Shown in pieces: positions 10,713 to 23,600 of a stretch of 64,000 bases of DNA (position 1 is the first letter of the stretch; every line of letters begins with the position of its first letter). Both the position numbers and the translations under genes were made by a program. The notes under the pieces are model-generated. The model saw only the letters and a program-made list of their open reading frames with translations. It was not told where the DNA came from and made no database searches. This stretch comes from Pyrocephalus nanus (Eukaryota; Chordata; Aves; Passeriformes; Tyrannidae): NCBI GenBank assembly GCA_038380795.1, contig CM076279.1:2743001-2807000 (forward strand), in the 5' to 3' direction.

Positions 10713-10850
10713 GCCCCTGGAGGTGTTCAAGGCCAGGTTGGATGGAGCTCTGAGCAACCTGGTCTAGTGGAACACATCCCTGCCCATGGCAGGGGGTTGG
10801 AATGAGATGGTCTTTGAGGTCCCTTCCAATCCAGACCATTCCATGATTCC
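10713..10850 (+). mobile_element. CR1 LINE 3' fragment
   Basis: In sense orientation: GGTGTTCAAGGCCAGGTTGGAT, GAGCAACCTGGTCTAGTGG, then GAGGTCCCTTCCAATCCAGACCATTCCATGATTCC ending in the CR1 tail octamer. It is followed at once by a 21-base palindrome. Confidence 0.93.
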
Positions 10851-11879
10851 AGGACCACTGGACCAGTGGTCCAGTCAGTCACAGCTGAGATGCTGTTAAA
10901 TCCCCTGGGGTCAAACCCAGCCCTTTGTCCTCGAGTGCACCAAAATAATAACCTGCCTAATGCTGCTATTGCACTGATGCAACTCAGGAGGAAAGGATGA
11001 CACCACTATAAAACCTGCTGGACACCAGTAAGACAAAAAATCCAAGCGATTTTTCTTCCCTTGGTGACTTTACGGGGGCTGAAGCAGCAGGGGAGGTTCT
11101 CCCTGACCACCTGAAGTTTCAGAGAGCCTGGCCACCAGCTGAAGTGGCAGCAGCCCCTCTGCAGAGGGGAGCAGGGATGTGATTTTTGGCAGCAGGGCCA
11201 GCCCGTTTCCTTGGGCCACCCCCTTCATTGTGAATGCCTCGGGCATTAGCTCAGGGAACTCACCCAGTAAAAAATAACCCTTCCCCACACAAAAAAATAG
11301 ACAAAGAAAATGGCTATTTATACCCTGGATCAACTCCTGGGCTGATTCACCGTGTGGCCCCTGGAATGGCTGCACTGGGATAAAGCACAAGGAACTGCAT
11401 GGCTGCACCAGCAAACCCAGCCCGGGGTGACCACGGGCACATCCCCTGGCACGGGGGCACTGACCCCCATTGGGCTGTAAAACAGCTCAGCATCCACAGA
11501 TGACCCTTTTTCCTACAACTATCAGGGGTTGGAGATGAGAGGATTCTGGGTGTTTTTATAATTTTCATTTTAGTCTCCCTGTTTTCAGTTTATAAATGTA
11601 TTTTTTTAGTTTTACCTCGCCTGGCTCCCCTCCCAGCTGAGTCAGGGCTGTTCCTCTATGTGCTGTTTCCAAATTCTTGGGTTTAAATGCCACAGAGAGC
11701 AAAAGGACCAGCTCCAAATGCCCAAAGAGAAACAGAGGATTAACCAAATAGTTTGATAAAACTCAGGGAGAATTACCCATCCTCATCTGCCTTGGCAGAA
11801 AAGTTTAAATCTGGATAAAGACAGTTGGAATAATATAGATGCAATTTTTTTTCCCCCATGTTGTTTTCTGTTTTGACTT

Positions 11880-12976
11880 CTTTGGGATCATTCAAAGGGA
11901 GGTTCAGGCTTTGATCTTCTCTATTGGCAATATTTTCCTCATCTAGGTTTTTATAGTTTGAGAAGAGATGTTACATGCTTGCAACAGAGACTATCAATAT
12001 GATGTGGGTCTGAACAAAAAACCTGGTGTCAGGTTCTCCATTTGGAGTGTTACCTCAAGCTTTGAAGTTTGTAATGATTCAAAAGCATCTAGAGCTGCTA
12101 CAAATGTTAATAAAATTAAAGCCATCTGAAAGTGAGGCTTGCATGTGCCTTTGAAAGTAGGTCTGTGATCAGTTATTACCCTCAATTACCTTGTTGTCCA
12201 CTCTTTTAGCTCGAGGTTAAACTCTTAACACTTTGCTTTGAAGTGGTTATCCTTTTATCTATGACCGGACTGAGGAATTTAAGGGCAATAATCAATGAGA
12301 GCTTCATAAGAATAAAGGGGAGACAAGGCAAGGAAAAGAGGTGTGAATGTGCCCTTAGCGGCTGGCTGGGGGTTCGAGGGGCTGGGGGACACTGAGCTCT
12401 GAGTGGAGCCTTGGAACAAAAAGAGGAGGAAAAAAAAATAATTTAAAAAAAAAGGGGAAAAATAAGGGAGGGTGGTGGGGGGGAATGAAAGAAAGGAAAA
12501 GGAGCCCCGGCAATTTCCAAATCACTGCTAAGAATGAAGCAAAAGCACCAAGTCGGGGTGGGGCTGGGCGTGGGGAGCACGGCGAGGTGAAGCCTCATCA
12601 AAGGCGCGGAGATACGATTAAAGAATTGGCTTAATCACGGCTTTGATGTCCGCCAGGGCACCTCGGCCACCCCTCCCAGCCTCCAACACCCACCACAAAG
12701 GCGCGGGGGGATGCAGGAGCCACCTTCCTGGAGGATGGCAGGCCCAGGGATGGGGGCTCAGAGGACCCATCCTGCTCCTGCCCACACGATGCCACAGTGA
12801 GGATGCTGATGACATCCTCGCCACACTCCACACGGACTCCAGCCTGTGACCCAACCCTCTCCCCGTGGAACCACAGCCAACCTCCTCTTTCACCGTCGGG
12901 CAAAGTCAGTGCAACACTCCCAGCCAACTCTCTTTTTTTTTTTTTTTTCTTTTTTTCTTTCCTTCTTTTCCCTTTT

Positions 12977-13018
<42 letters not shown>

Positions 13019-13200
13019 CCTAGGTGCCCAAAGGAAGGTGTTGAAACGCCTGTTGAGCGCTCAGAGCCTGGCAGGGGACCAAGTGCACATGGCCCGGGTC
13101 TGTGGAGTCCTGAGCGCGACCTTCCCCCTGCGCGCGCTCAGCATCTCCCAAAAATCGCTCCGCCGAGCTTTGATCCCGCGCCAGCGGCCGGGGCTGCGTG
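11880..13200. promoter_or_regulatory. candidate Wnt-responsive upstream enhancer (TCF motif cluster)
   Basis: Four exact TCF cores: CTTTGAT at 11909-11915, ATCAAAG at 12597-12603, CTTTGAT at 12641-12647 and CTTTGATC at 13168-13175. A near match, TTCAAAG, lies at 11891-11897. The 12.3-13.2 kb part is GC-richer than its surroundings, with CpG clusters near 12,600 and 13,060-13,200, and is broken by a long T tract. It lies about 10-11 kb upstream of the AXIN2 promoter. That it acts on AXIN2 is inference. Confidence 0.4.
12932..13016. repeat. T-rich tract with T37 run
   Basis: Nearly pure T with a few C and A; the longest run is about 37 T at 12979-13015. Confidence 0.95.
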
Positions 13201-13407
13201 TCTAATTTAAGGTGCTTGGGTTGGAAAATGTTGACAATTATTGTTACTCTAAAATTAAATCAGTGCTTAATTATCAAAATTGATGGTAACTCGGAGTGGC
13301 GTTTTCAAAAGAGCCTCGGGGAGCCACAAGGAGGTTTGTTTTTTTTCAAAGCCGGTTTGATGTCCCAGGGCCACGGCTCCCTCCTCGTACCTGCAGCTCC
13401 TTACTGG

Positions 13408-13461
13408 CTGCTCCTGCTTCAGCACCTTTCCAAGCTGCTCCTGCCTCAGCACCTTTCTAAG
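13408..13461. repeat. 27-base tandem duplication
   Basis: Two adjacent 27-base units (13408-13434 and 13435-13461), each CTGCTCCTG..CAGCACCTTTC.AAG, with two mismatches. It has no interspersed-repeat signature. Confidence 0.85.
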
Positions 13462-13499
13462 GCCACCAGAGTTGTGCTGAGGTCTCTACTGAGATGCTA

Positions 13500-16400
13500 C
13501 GAGGTGGACCCGAAACCACGAGCACAGACCAAAGTCTCCATCCAGCCCTCCAAATGCACTCGGCTAATTCACAGTGAAAAATCAATTGGCTTTGGGTGCC
13601 TAATTCTCCTATAATCCTTTAGATAATCCCAGCTTTAGGCTTTCAGATACCGATAAAAAAAAACCAAACAAACCCCACAATGCAAGAAATTCGCGCAAAC
13701 AGAACAGAACACAAACATATATTTCACATTACTTTCAGATACTCTGAACTTAATATGAAGTAGGCTGAGGACAATAGCAATAAAATGTTGCTCAAGAGAG
13801 AGTAAAGGCACTGAGACCATGAAGCCTGAGGCTGAGAACACTGTTTCGTAATTAAGGTAGCCTCCAGACAACGATTGTCATAGGCAGGCATTGCTCAAGG
13901 ACCCAGCCATTATTGCTTTCATTATAATTTTTCAGGAGAGGATCTTTTTCTGGCTTGGCTCCACCTTCATTCAAAGCTCCCACTGGCCCCAGCCACTAAC
14001 GAGAAAGCGCTGATTGAGAAATGCTAATGACAGGCTGCACGGGATGCTCGTGCTGCCACAGCCCAGGCTGGGGGGTTGTTTGCTGGTTCAGTGGGGTCCT
14101 GCTGGTTTTGTGCATCAAATCAGTTGAAAAAAGTACTGACAGGAAGGGTTTTCCAAAGAAAACTGAGCTGATTCAGGGAAAAAAAAAAAATCCTGATAAA
14201 CCCTGCATTGCAAGTAAAAACTTTCTGGTTTTAAACGCAATATGACATGGGAGGTGCAGTTTCTATGCTCTGTGCAATTCATGGACCCAGAAACATCTCC
14301 CATGGAAGGCTGGCATCGTGCTGGGGACAAGGAGAGTGTGGGGGAATGGAGGAGCACTCGGTGGCTGGGCCATGGCAGTGTCAGGCACCCCACACAACCA
14401 CGTCCACTACAATCACTGCTGCACCACAGAACTCACACCTTCTGGGTTTTGGCTGAAACCAGCCCTGGAGTTTCGGCTTTGCCAAGGAGGAGGTGTGGGG
14501 GGGTAGAAAGCCATTTTCTGTTTGTAGAAAATGTGATTTCCCATCAAAATCTAAATTAGACTAGAAAAGTTTCAGTTGGTTGTATTTATGCCAGCTGGTC
14601 CTGAGTGAATCTCCCTGGAACTGCAGGATTAACTCCCATCACCTGACATTGAGCATGACCGTGCCTGTCTGCACCTAACTGCTGACCTATCTTAAACATC
14701 CCACTAATTAATATGCTGAGGCAAAGTCGTGTTCCAACACGGTCTAATTTTCCAGTGAAGAGAAGAGCCAAGAAGGATTAGGAACAAATGGGAACAGCCC
14801 GAGATGGTTTCCTCGCAGCCCGAGCCATGGTGGGTCATCGTTCCTCCATCTCAGAGCCCTCCCTGCACGACCCCAGAGGACCAGGAGGGGCTCCTGGCCC
14901 CGCTGATTCCTGGCTAAACAGGAATCCTGAACTGTGGCAGCGAGGCCAGGGCTGAGCCACTCGCTCCTGCTCCAGCTGCTCTGATCTTTGGCCAGTTATC
15001 AGCACCTGGATTCTCAGGCAAGAAGGAGGTAATACAAGGAGGCAACAAAGGAATAAACCCTTCCCAGTTCTCACTGTTTCTGTAAAATGCTGCTGCTGGA
15101 CAGCCCAGAGGCAGTCAGGGCACAGCTCCTGGGGAGCCTCCTTAGCTGCTGGAAACCCCAGCCATGGAGAACACCGGCTCATCCCATGGGAAGGGCTGGC
15201 TGCAGTGACATCCCCTCTTGCACTATGATTATTACTTAATTATTTTTTTTTTTCCAGCTTATTATATGGAAGAAAGGAGTCAAATATGGTAGAGCAGGGT
15301 TGCTTGGCTCTAAAGTGCCCTGATAGCCCTGGAAGCAGCAAGAGTGGCCAAGCACACACTGCTGTGACATCTGCTCCCCGTGCCCAGCCCTCCATACCCA
15401 CAGGGGGATTTTCTCCTCCCAGGGAGCAGGAGTGACCCAGGCACAGACTGCACATCACAGCCCCTGCAGCCCTGAAAGATGCTGCTGTGCTTGCAGGTGG
15501 ACCAGCCCCACCTCAAATCCTCCCCTAGACCCAGGCAAACCTTGCAGGGAGGGTCCTGCTTCCTTAATCCTTGAGAGAAGGAAAACACAGCACCACCAAA
15601 AGCCCATCTATTCAGAGGAGCAGTGCCTGGAGCCACAGGACCCCTCACCACCCCAGAGCCCCATCACACCTCCATGGAGGGAGGTCAGTGCAGCAGCAGT
15701 TTCTCACAGCCAGAGAGGAGTCACGGGCTAACAGAAGATGGATCAACTTCTTTAAGGATTTAATTAATTTTCTCCTCTGCCCAAGATAAAGGGTCATCTC
15801 TGGGGGGCTTCTCTTGATGGTTTCCCCACCTACCTCTCCTCAGCACCATCCCCTACACCAGATCTTCCCTTTTTCTCTCTCTGCCAGGTTTAGGAGGGAA
15901 GGCAGATAACAAGAGATCAACTCCCCTCCTCATGTTTTACCCATTCCTCCAATCTATTGCCCCAAAGCCCCCAGGGACATTGTGCTACAGGCAAACTGGG
16001 GCAAACCCGTTCTATTGCAACTTCTTCTCACTCCCACACGACCCAGCACCACCCCTGAGACCAAATCTCCCATCTCAGGTGTCCCTGAGAAAGAGCAGGG
16101 GATGATCCCAGGCTCCTGCAATTGCTCCTCTCCCAGGGGGGAGCCAGGGCTGGGTGAAACCTCACTGGACCCCCCCAGCAAATGCAGAGGAGGAGCAGAG
16201 GCACAGCCACCCTTCCCGAGGCTGTGGTGAGGTTCTGTGACTCCGAAGAGTTGGCAAATCCCCGGATAAAAGGGAAAATATGTTCATAATAAATAAGACT
16301 GAAGTAACACGTTGCGAAATATTTACTCCCTCGGAAAGGCGGCTGTTTGCTCTCAGTGGAGCTGCTATCTGATCCTCTGCCAAAAGGGCTGGAAAAGAGA

Positions 16401-17700
16401 CTTATTTCTGTGCTGGGAGACAGAAAACCAGGTGCCCAAAAAAAAATGCAGTGACGGTGTGTGAACTGGCACACGTGAGCAGGGGGAGACGTGCACGGTC
16501 TCGGGGGGTCCCCAGCTCCTGTGGGCAGGGACAGCCCGCAGCTGAAACTTTAATTTTCATACAACTACTCCTATGTCAGTGTAGAGACTGAGGGAAGGAG
16601 AATAAAGGGGAGGAAAAAAAGAAAGAGGTGTTGATAAAATACTTGTTAGAAAGAAAATTGGATTAGTGGTGCCATTCTGGCCATGAAGTTCTTTGAGCCA
16701 GAGAAAAGAAATAATAATCTTGTTCCTTTTTTTTTTTCCCTCCCCCTCTCTCTGCAGCCCACAGAAGGCCTCACAGCCAAAACATCAGTCCTTCTAATCT
16801 TATTTTCTTTTTTTCTAGCATGTATTTTATTAACCCCTTTTCTCATTTAGCTGCTATGAATAGCTCAGTGGGTAACATCCTTCTTAGAAAGTGAAAACCT
16901 CCTTGGAGATGCGGAGCAAGGAGAGAAATGCAGACAAACTTCCAGCTCCCTCACTCAGAAGAAAAGCCCCCTCTGTAATCCCGTCTGGTGAATCCCGACG
17001 TTGTACCCCGAGGTAGCCGCCAGCTCCAGGTCCTCTCTTTGGAGCAGGAACAATCAGGGAATTTATCTGGACACGCCAGGAGATTGCTGTGGCTCTATAA
17101 ACTCCGTGGACGTGACGCAGAGATTAGAGAATAAATAAACGCCCTCGCTGCTTCTCAGAAAAGTGTCTGCATGGGTGTACAGAGCACCCCAAAGTGAAGT
17201 CAGGCAGCTGAATTACCTTTTTACAGCTTCCCCCTCAATCACCTTTCCTTTACAGCTTCCCAAGCTATCAGTCACGTACAGAGAGATTCCCAGTATGGAC
17301 AGGGATGCTCAGGGCACTGAGCCCAGCGCTCCTGTGCCTGGGATGGGGGATCTGGGCCAGGCACTGTCCTGCTCCTGCCACTGGGGCTCCAGTGGCTTTA
17401 TCCCACCAGCACAAAAGCAAGGCTGGATTTGTCCTCTTACACCCATGGTAGGATTTTGTTTCCACATAACACATGGACAACTGGGATCTCAGGAAACTCA
17501 GGGGCCAGCCTTCCCTCTCTGCAACAGCCATATCAGCGTGGCCGAAAGGGGAGAAAAACCCAATTAAAACATCAAATCCAAGGGAGACAGTCCTGCCCTG
17601 AGCTGCTGTAAGTGGGAACAGAGGTTTGGCCTGGCCATAAAGAAAACCACCAGCTCCAGCGAGCTTGGCTGCTGCCTCCCTCCCTGCGAGCAGCAAACCT
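13500..17700. other. intergenic DNA, no gene recognised
   Basis: Mixed unique sequence. CpG-containing stretches at 16,290-16,500 and 16,980-17,150 could be conserved elements; the latter includes a CTATAAA followed by GACGTGACGC. No exon with convincing splice signals was seen. Confidence 0.55.
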
Positions 17701-17734
17701 TCCTGGGAGAAGAACGGGATCCAGCCCCGCGCGA

Positions 17735-18060
17735 TATTGGTGTGTTATTTTCCTTGACAGCTGTGGTGCATAGTGGTAAGTGCATGTTTAATTCATTCAC
17801 AATTTATGGTGTAATGAGAACAATGAATGTGTCTGAGGGAATAATTGCTTCACGGCGGGGATGCTGGAGAGTTCAAGTTGGTTGGCACCTGGACTTTGAA
17901 TCGGGGCTGGCGGGGATTGGCTCCGCCGGCCCCACAATGGCCCCGATAACAAAGCGGCCGGGACGGGGAGGGGGTTCAAAGTCACCCCGCGCCGCCCGGC
18001 CGGGCTGCAGCAGCCTTTGGCTGGGATGGCAGTGGCTGGATCCCAGCCCCATCTGACCCA
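17735..18060. promoter_or_regulatory. candidate CpG-rich regulatory element with MEIS/TGIF and SOX motifs
   Basis: TTGACAGCTGT (MEIS/TGIF-like) lies at 17754-17764. Two SOX-type sites, ACAATGG at 17934-17940 and AACAAAG at 17948-17954, are separated by seven bases in a CpG-dense block (CGCCGGCC, CGGCCGGGACGGGG). Such density far from any exon suggests an enhancer or an unannotated island. No activity is shown. Confidence 0.35.
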
Positions 18061-19439
18061 GTTACCGGGCACCCAGCGAGGGCTGCACATGTGGGAGCTG
18101 CTTTTTCAACCCGCCGTTCACAAGGGAATTTTGCTGCGCTGCAAATCCCTGGAAAGCCTGCGCTTCCCCCTTGGCTCCCTCTGAGACCCCTTCGCTGCTC
18201 AGCCCTGGCTGTGTCTGCCAAACCCTCCTTTTGTTGGGGGTGTGGAGAGAGGGTTGACCCTTTCCAGTGTCCTCAGCACCACATGGAGTTTCGGAGGCCT
18301 CAGAGGTCAAGAGCATCCATATGGAGGGCCCAGGAGCTCCGAGCGTCTCCCAGCTGTCCCCACGGCAGCTGTGCTTGCAGCCCCCCGAACAAAGCTCATT
18401 AGGGGGCTCGTTAGGACACTTGGGGGTTGCTCTGAGCTGTCCTAGAAGAGCCCTGGCATCAAACCACCCCCAGAAGAAGGCATCACACTTGGCTCCCTGT
18501 GCGAACGGGTCCTTTCCATCAGGCTGCGAGCAGGGAGATCACTTTATTCATCACAGGCGCTCTCCCACACCACAGAGCAGGGCCAGACTTTGAACCAACA
18601 ATAAAGTGATGCCAACAAAGCATCACCCAAGCCTTGGCCCATGCAGTGGTGTCTGCAGCAGCCCCCTCCACGGCTCCTGACTCTTGGCACCCAGCAGAAA
18701 CACCAATCTGATTTTTAAGACAGATGTGTCAAAGCACAAGCAACAAATCTTCCACGGCACAAATCCACCCCAAGGAGATCATCCATCACGAGGACCCAGC
18801 ATCAGGTCTGGGGGAAACAGGCCATGAAGAGCCGTGAGACTCAGATGCTGTTGTTAATTATTACCCCATTATATTGGGGAGCTGTGCTAGAGACCATCAG
18901 CACTCAAGCTTTTCCATACATGGACCGCTCAGGATGGAGATGGGTCCCTGTTCTCCTTCTCCATATGGGGAAGCCACGTGCTGGGGATGGGGCTTGCCTT
19001 GGACAGCTTTCAGAGATGCTGAGCTGAGAGCCCTGTTACCCATTAACCCCCATGCAGGGCTCTACAAGATGTTTTGAACACGTATGTAACACTTGGTAGT
19101 AAACCGAGTCTGCTTTTAGCTGGGGCGACATCTGGGTACGAGCAGATGTGAGCCAAGCTGGTGAGCAAACCCCTGCCAGGGCTTTCCTTTAGGGACTTGA
19201 AGGCATTTTACCAAGGGGTTAAGTGGTTTAGATGCATAAATTCAAAGCACCAAGATTTTAGGCTCCTGCCTCCCCCTGAAAACATTCCACCTGTCCCCAC
19301 GACGGAAACACTCGCAGTTCGGAGAGGAAGACAGAGCCTAGGTGCAGACAGAAGCACGGATTTGCAGTCCTGACAGAGAACCTTGTTTTATCCCATCTAC
19401 TCTGAGGTTAAACACAATGTTCTGTCAAGCCACATACGG

Positions 19440-19560
19440 AGGAAAACATGGTTTGGCAGCGTTGCCTGGCGTAACCGCGGCGGAACACGGCGCACCTCGC
19501 GGGCCGCTGCGATTTGCATCGCGTGGAGCGGCTGCCAGCTCCACTTTCATCTGCTCTCAG
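19440..19560. promoter_or_regulatory. candidate element: CpG cluster with octamer motif
   Basis: An isolated CpG-dense stretch contains a perfect octamer ATTTGCAT at 19512-19519, flanked by CTGCG and CGCG. The surrounding DNA is not GC-rich. Confidence 0.3.
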
Positions 19561-20480
19561 CAGCATCGCTGGAAATACATCAGCCCTTCTGTCCCCCCCC
19601 CCCCCCTCTCTGGAATGCTCTGTTTTGTCACAGCGTTCTCTGAAGCTACTCACTGTAAGCCCTGCCTCGTGGGGAAAGTAACAGCCCCGAGCGCTTAAGG
19701 AGGAACCAAGCAGGTCTTCACCTCTCCCTGGGCAAGAAAAGGTTAAAAACAAAGGTGACTGCAGATGTGAAGTGTGAATTTGGCCGGGGGTCCCTGCTCC
19801 ATCCCCTCCCGAAGCTCAGCTGTGGGCTGAGCCCCCCTCAAAGTCCCATCCCCAGAGGAGGATCCAGACCCACCCCCCAGCCCAATCTGCTCCCTCCTCT
19901 TCCAACACCACAAACGCAGCCCAGATGACAGGTCAGGATACAAATAAACCCATCCATAATTGCACATCGTTAATTACCGAGGGTGTTTGGGGTTCTTGGA
20001 GAACATTAGGTTGCGAAGAGCCTCAATCAAAGAGCCCTTGGGACATTCAAATCGAGGCGAGCATCAAAACCCGGAGCTGTTTTGAAAACACAGCTTCAAA
20101 TGCACGATGGGGAGTGGGGGGGGGGAGGAAAGGCTTCCACCCGCCTGCCCAGTAAATAACACGCCCTGCAAGGCTCCCGGCTCCAAAGCCGGCGGCACGC
20201 AAGGGCAAAGGCTGTGACCTCGGGGTACAACATCTGCAGGAGCCTCCGGGGACTCCCAGGACTCCAGGGATTCAGGGTGGTTCCAGCAAGACTTTAACCA
20301 CAGCCCTCGCTGGAGTGGCCACCGTGCCACAGGCAGTGAGGGAGGTGTTTCCTCCGCTGTATTTTCCCCCGGTCCCCATCCTTTTGTGCAGCTCTGAGCT
20401 GCCCCTGCACGAAGAGGGTTGCACAGAATTGGTTTCCACCAGATTAGAAAAGAAAAATCATCTTAGGGAGAAACTTTTCT

Positions 20481-20622
20481 CAAAAACAGCAACAACAACA
20501 AAACAACACACAAAAAGAAACCCCAAACAAACAAAACAAAACCAAACAAAACAAAACCAAACAAAACAAAATAAAACAAAAAAGCCCCAAACCAACCAAC
20601 CAACCAAACAAAAAACCAAAAC
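20481..20622. repeat. (CAAAA)n / (CCAA)n simple repeat
   Basis: Runs of AAAAC and AAACC units, passing into four CCAA units at about 20,590-20,607. Confidence 0.95.
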
Positions 20623-20649
20623 AGGACTGATAATTGCAACCCCCTGGAA

Positions 20650-23600
20650 ATACTTTTAGCTGGACCAAGCCTAGGTATAATTATGTTTTTATAGTGATGG
20701 GACAGCACTGCAGGTATGTAAAGTGGGCAAAGAGGGTGGGAAAGCAGCAAAAAGTAGAATAAAAAAACCCCCGATAATCATAAATTTAAAAGTGAGGGTA
20801 ATTATTAGCACCAAATTCAGGGCAGGAATTTCAGTAAGAATGTAGAAGAAGATTTTGATAATATTTAAGTAGTAGTTCTTTTTCTAATAGAGATGTTCTT
20901 TTTTAGCCAAACCCACTGGATTTAAAACAGAAAATTAATTCAGGGGAGTTCTAGGAATGGTGTCCCTAGGCCATTCCCAAGCCCCTTTTGGTCTTTAGAT
21001 CTCTAAATACAAGTTTCTAAGCATCCACACAGCTATTTCACAGCTTAGCACTCCTATGGGTATGTGTACATTTACCTGGAAATGGCTGTTACGTGGAAAA
21101 AAAGAGAAATAAAGATCCAGAGAGATCTGCTCGAATCAATGAGAAAGCTTCTAGGAGCTGCATGAATTAAAAAAAAATATTATTTCAGCTTAAGCTTGGC
21201 AGTTCTCACCCCCTTGCTCAGGTACCTTACAACAACCACTTGCCCCAAACTCAGCATCTCCTGGCACAACAACAACTTGGAGGCGAAGGACCATCGGTCC
21301 CTTTCCACTCCATTCTCCTGCAGTTTTACTACATCAGCAGCCACCATTTCCCAGGAAACCTGTTCACACCACAGAGGCTCAGCCCAAGCAGAGCCCTGCT
21401 CTTGCTCTGCAAAGATGAAAGTGCCGTGACCCGAGGAGGGCCCTTCCCCGAGGGGATCCCGGGGCGCTCCAGCCCCCGGCACGGCTCGGGATGCTGATGC
21501 CCATCTGCTGGGGTGGCACCACGCCAAGTCACCAGAGGGCTGCATCCTGCACCAGGCTCAGCACCACAGGCCAAACAGTGCAGCCTGGCACAGCACCCCG
21601 GGCTCGCTCCCGAGAGCAGAGCTCTTGCATCGATCCTAAACCGCGGTTTGGCATCGCCTGGAGAGGAAGGATCGACCTCCGCTAGAAACACGTCAAAGAA
21701 AACAGTCCACAGCCCTCACTAGACACATCAGAAAGGGTAAATAATGTGATTCCACCAACATATCACGATATAATACCAAAAAACAAACCCACTCCATGCA
21801 GAAAGCTGGTTCTACCCCAGGGACTTACCGTGGGGTGAGACCTTGGGTCATCCTTTGCAGACAAGGTGCTTGCACAGGCCTTTCTGAGCTCCCAGCAGCA
21901 AAGCTGGAACTGCTGGCACTGAGGGCTCTACAGGCAGCCCCAGGGGTGCTGAAGGAGTTTTTGGGCAGGAAAGGTAGATACACATTTGGAATCAATGATC
22001 TTAAAGGTCTTTTCCAACCTAAATGATTCCCTGTGTGCAGTACTGCTGTTCAGGGAAGAAGGAAGCTCTGAGGGAGATATTTGGGAGCACAAACCAGCTC
22101 AGATATGGTCTGTACTAAAGGCAGGAGTCAACCATCCATCCTGGATGGGGGGCTGAAGCCCCCAGAAGGTGCCTTATTTATCAGCACACCTGAGGGTGGG
22201 GATGGGCCTGGACTTCAGTGCAGGTTTAAGGTTAAGTGTTTGCACATGGGCTTTATTAAATTAGGGCCGAAGGTTCAGTGGGAATTGCCCCAGTGGGAAC
22301 TGGCTGGTTTATCCTGCAGCTTTTAGTCCATGACCTGAAAGCTCCCTGCCCTGCTGGCGTTGGGGCAGGGTGTGGGGTGGGAGCTGGACCCTGGTGCAGG
22401 TTCCTGGTTCCATCTTTACTGTGCCCAGTATTTATATTTCCAAGTGCAGCAAAGCAGCCCAGTGGTTTGTGACACCCACAGAGCTGCAGGAAGAGCCACA
22501 TCAAAGGCCTGAACAAAGGCACTGAAGCATCACGGGGCCACCACCCGCGCTGGGAGCAAACCTCGGATTGTGGGGATGCTTCCAGCATCTCCTGAGTGGA
22601 GCTGCAGAGACTTCATTCAGAGTTTTCATTATAGATTCAAATCTATACTGAAATTAGTCAGCCAGTGACCTCATCCAGCAAGGATGAACAAACATGAAGA
22701 TGACAAGCGAGTGTCGATAAGTCTCGGAAGACGTAACTTCATTCCTGAGCACAATTAAACACAGCCTTGCAAACATCCAGCCTCTGACTGTTCATGAAAT
22801 CCACATGGAGCCATCAGCCTCCTTAGGTCTGCTTTTCCACCACCCTTAGGTGCAGAATTAGAGTCTGACTGCATGAAAACTGACTGCATAAAATTCAGGT
22901 GAGAAGATTTAGATGGGCTCTGACTTTAAAGAGGAAGTGTCAGTGCTGAGGAGTCCCTTTCTAAAAACACTTTTGCTCTGGCAGAAGAATTCAGCTGTGG
23001 TCCCAGGATTGACCCACCACATCTTAGTTTGGCTGGAATAAGACAATGGCAGAATTAGGCCCCACAACCTTCTTTTGAAATGATGGTCAACTCTGACTGG
23101 TATTAAACTCCAACATCAGGTTTCAATGGGAGAAGAACAAGATTCCTAAAGTATAAATCTGGTGAATAGATGCTATGAAGTTGGAAGTATTGTGTTATAC
23201 CTTCATTGTCCAGATGAGATACAGATACTCCTTTACTTTGCTCGTTCTACAAACACACATTTCCTTTTTTCCAGTCCCAAGTACTGAGTCTGAATGTGCT
23301 GACATACATAAAGCACATCTCTGTGCCCCCTAGTCTGTAAGTTTATGGAGCATTTAAAGCAAACAGGCTGTTGGGACCTGGGTCTGCAGATAAAATTGTT
23401 TCAGAGAGATGCTCAAAGGAGGTCACAGCTCTAAATCCTCCTCATGTGAAGCTCCCTGTCCATCTTCCCAAGGCTGAAAACACTGCCCTGAATATTGGAC
23501 ATATCTGGGCTGAAAGGAAAATTAAAGTTTCCTGTTAGTAGCAACAGCATAAGAAGAACCACCAGGAAAGAAAATATCTCTTCTCCCAAGGATGGCTGGA

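Noticed and set aside
12979..13015. Poly(T) as the tail of a minus-strand processed pseudogene
   Set aside because: No gene-like sequence lies on the expected side and I see no target-site duplication; it is treated as a simple repeat.
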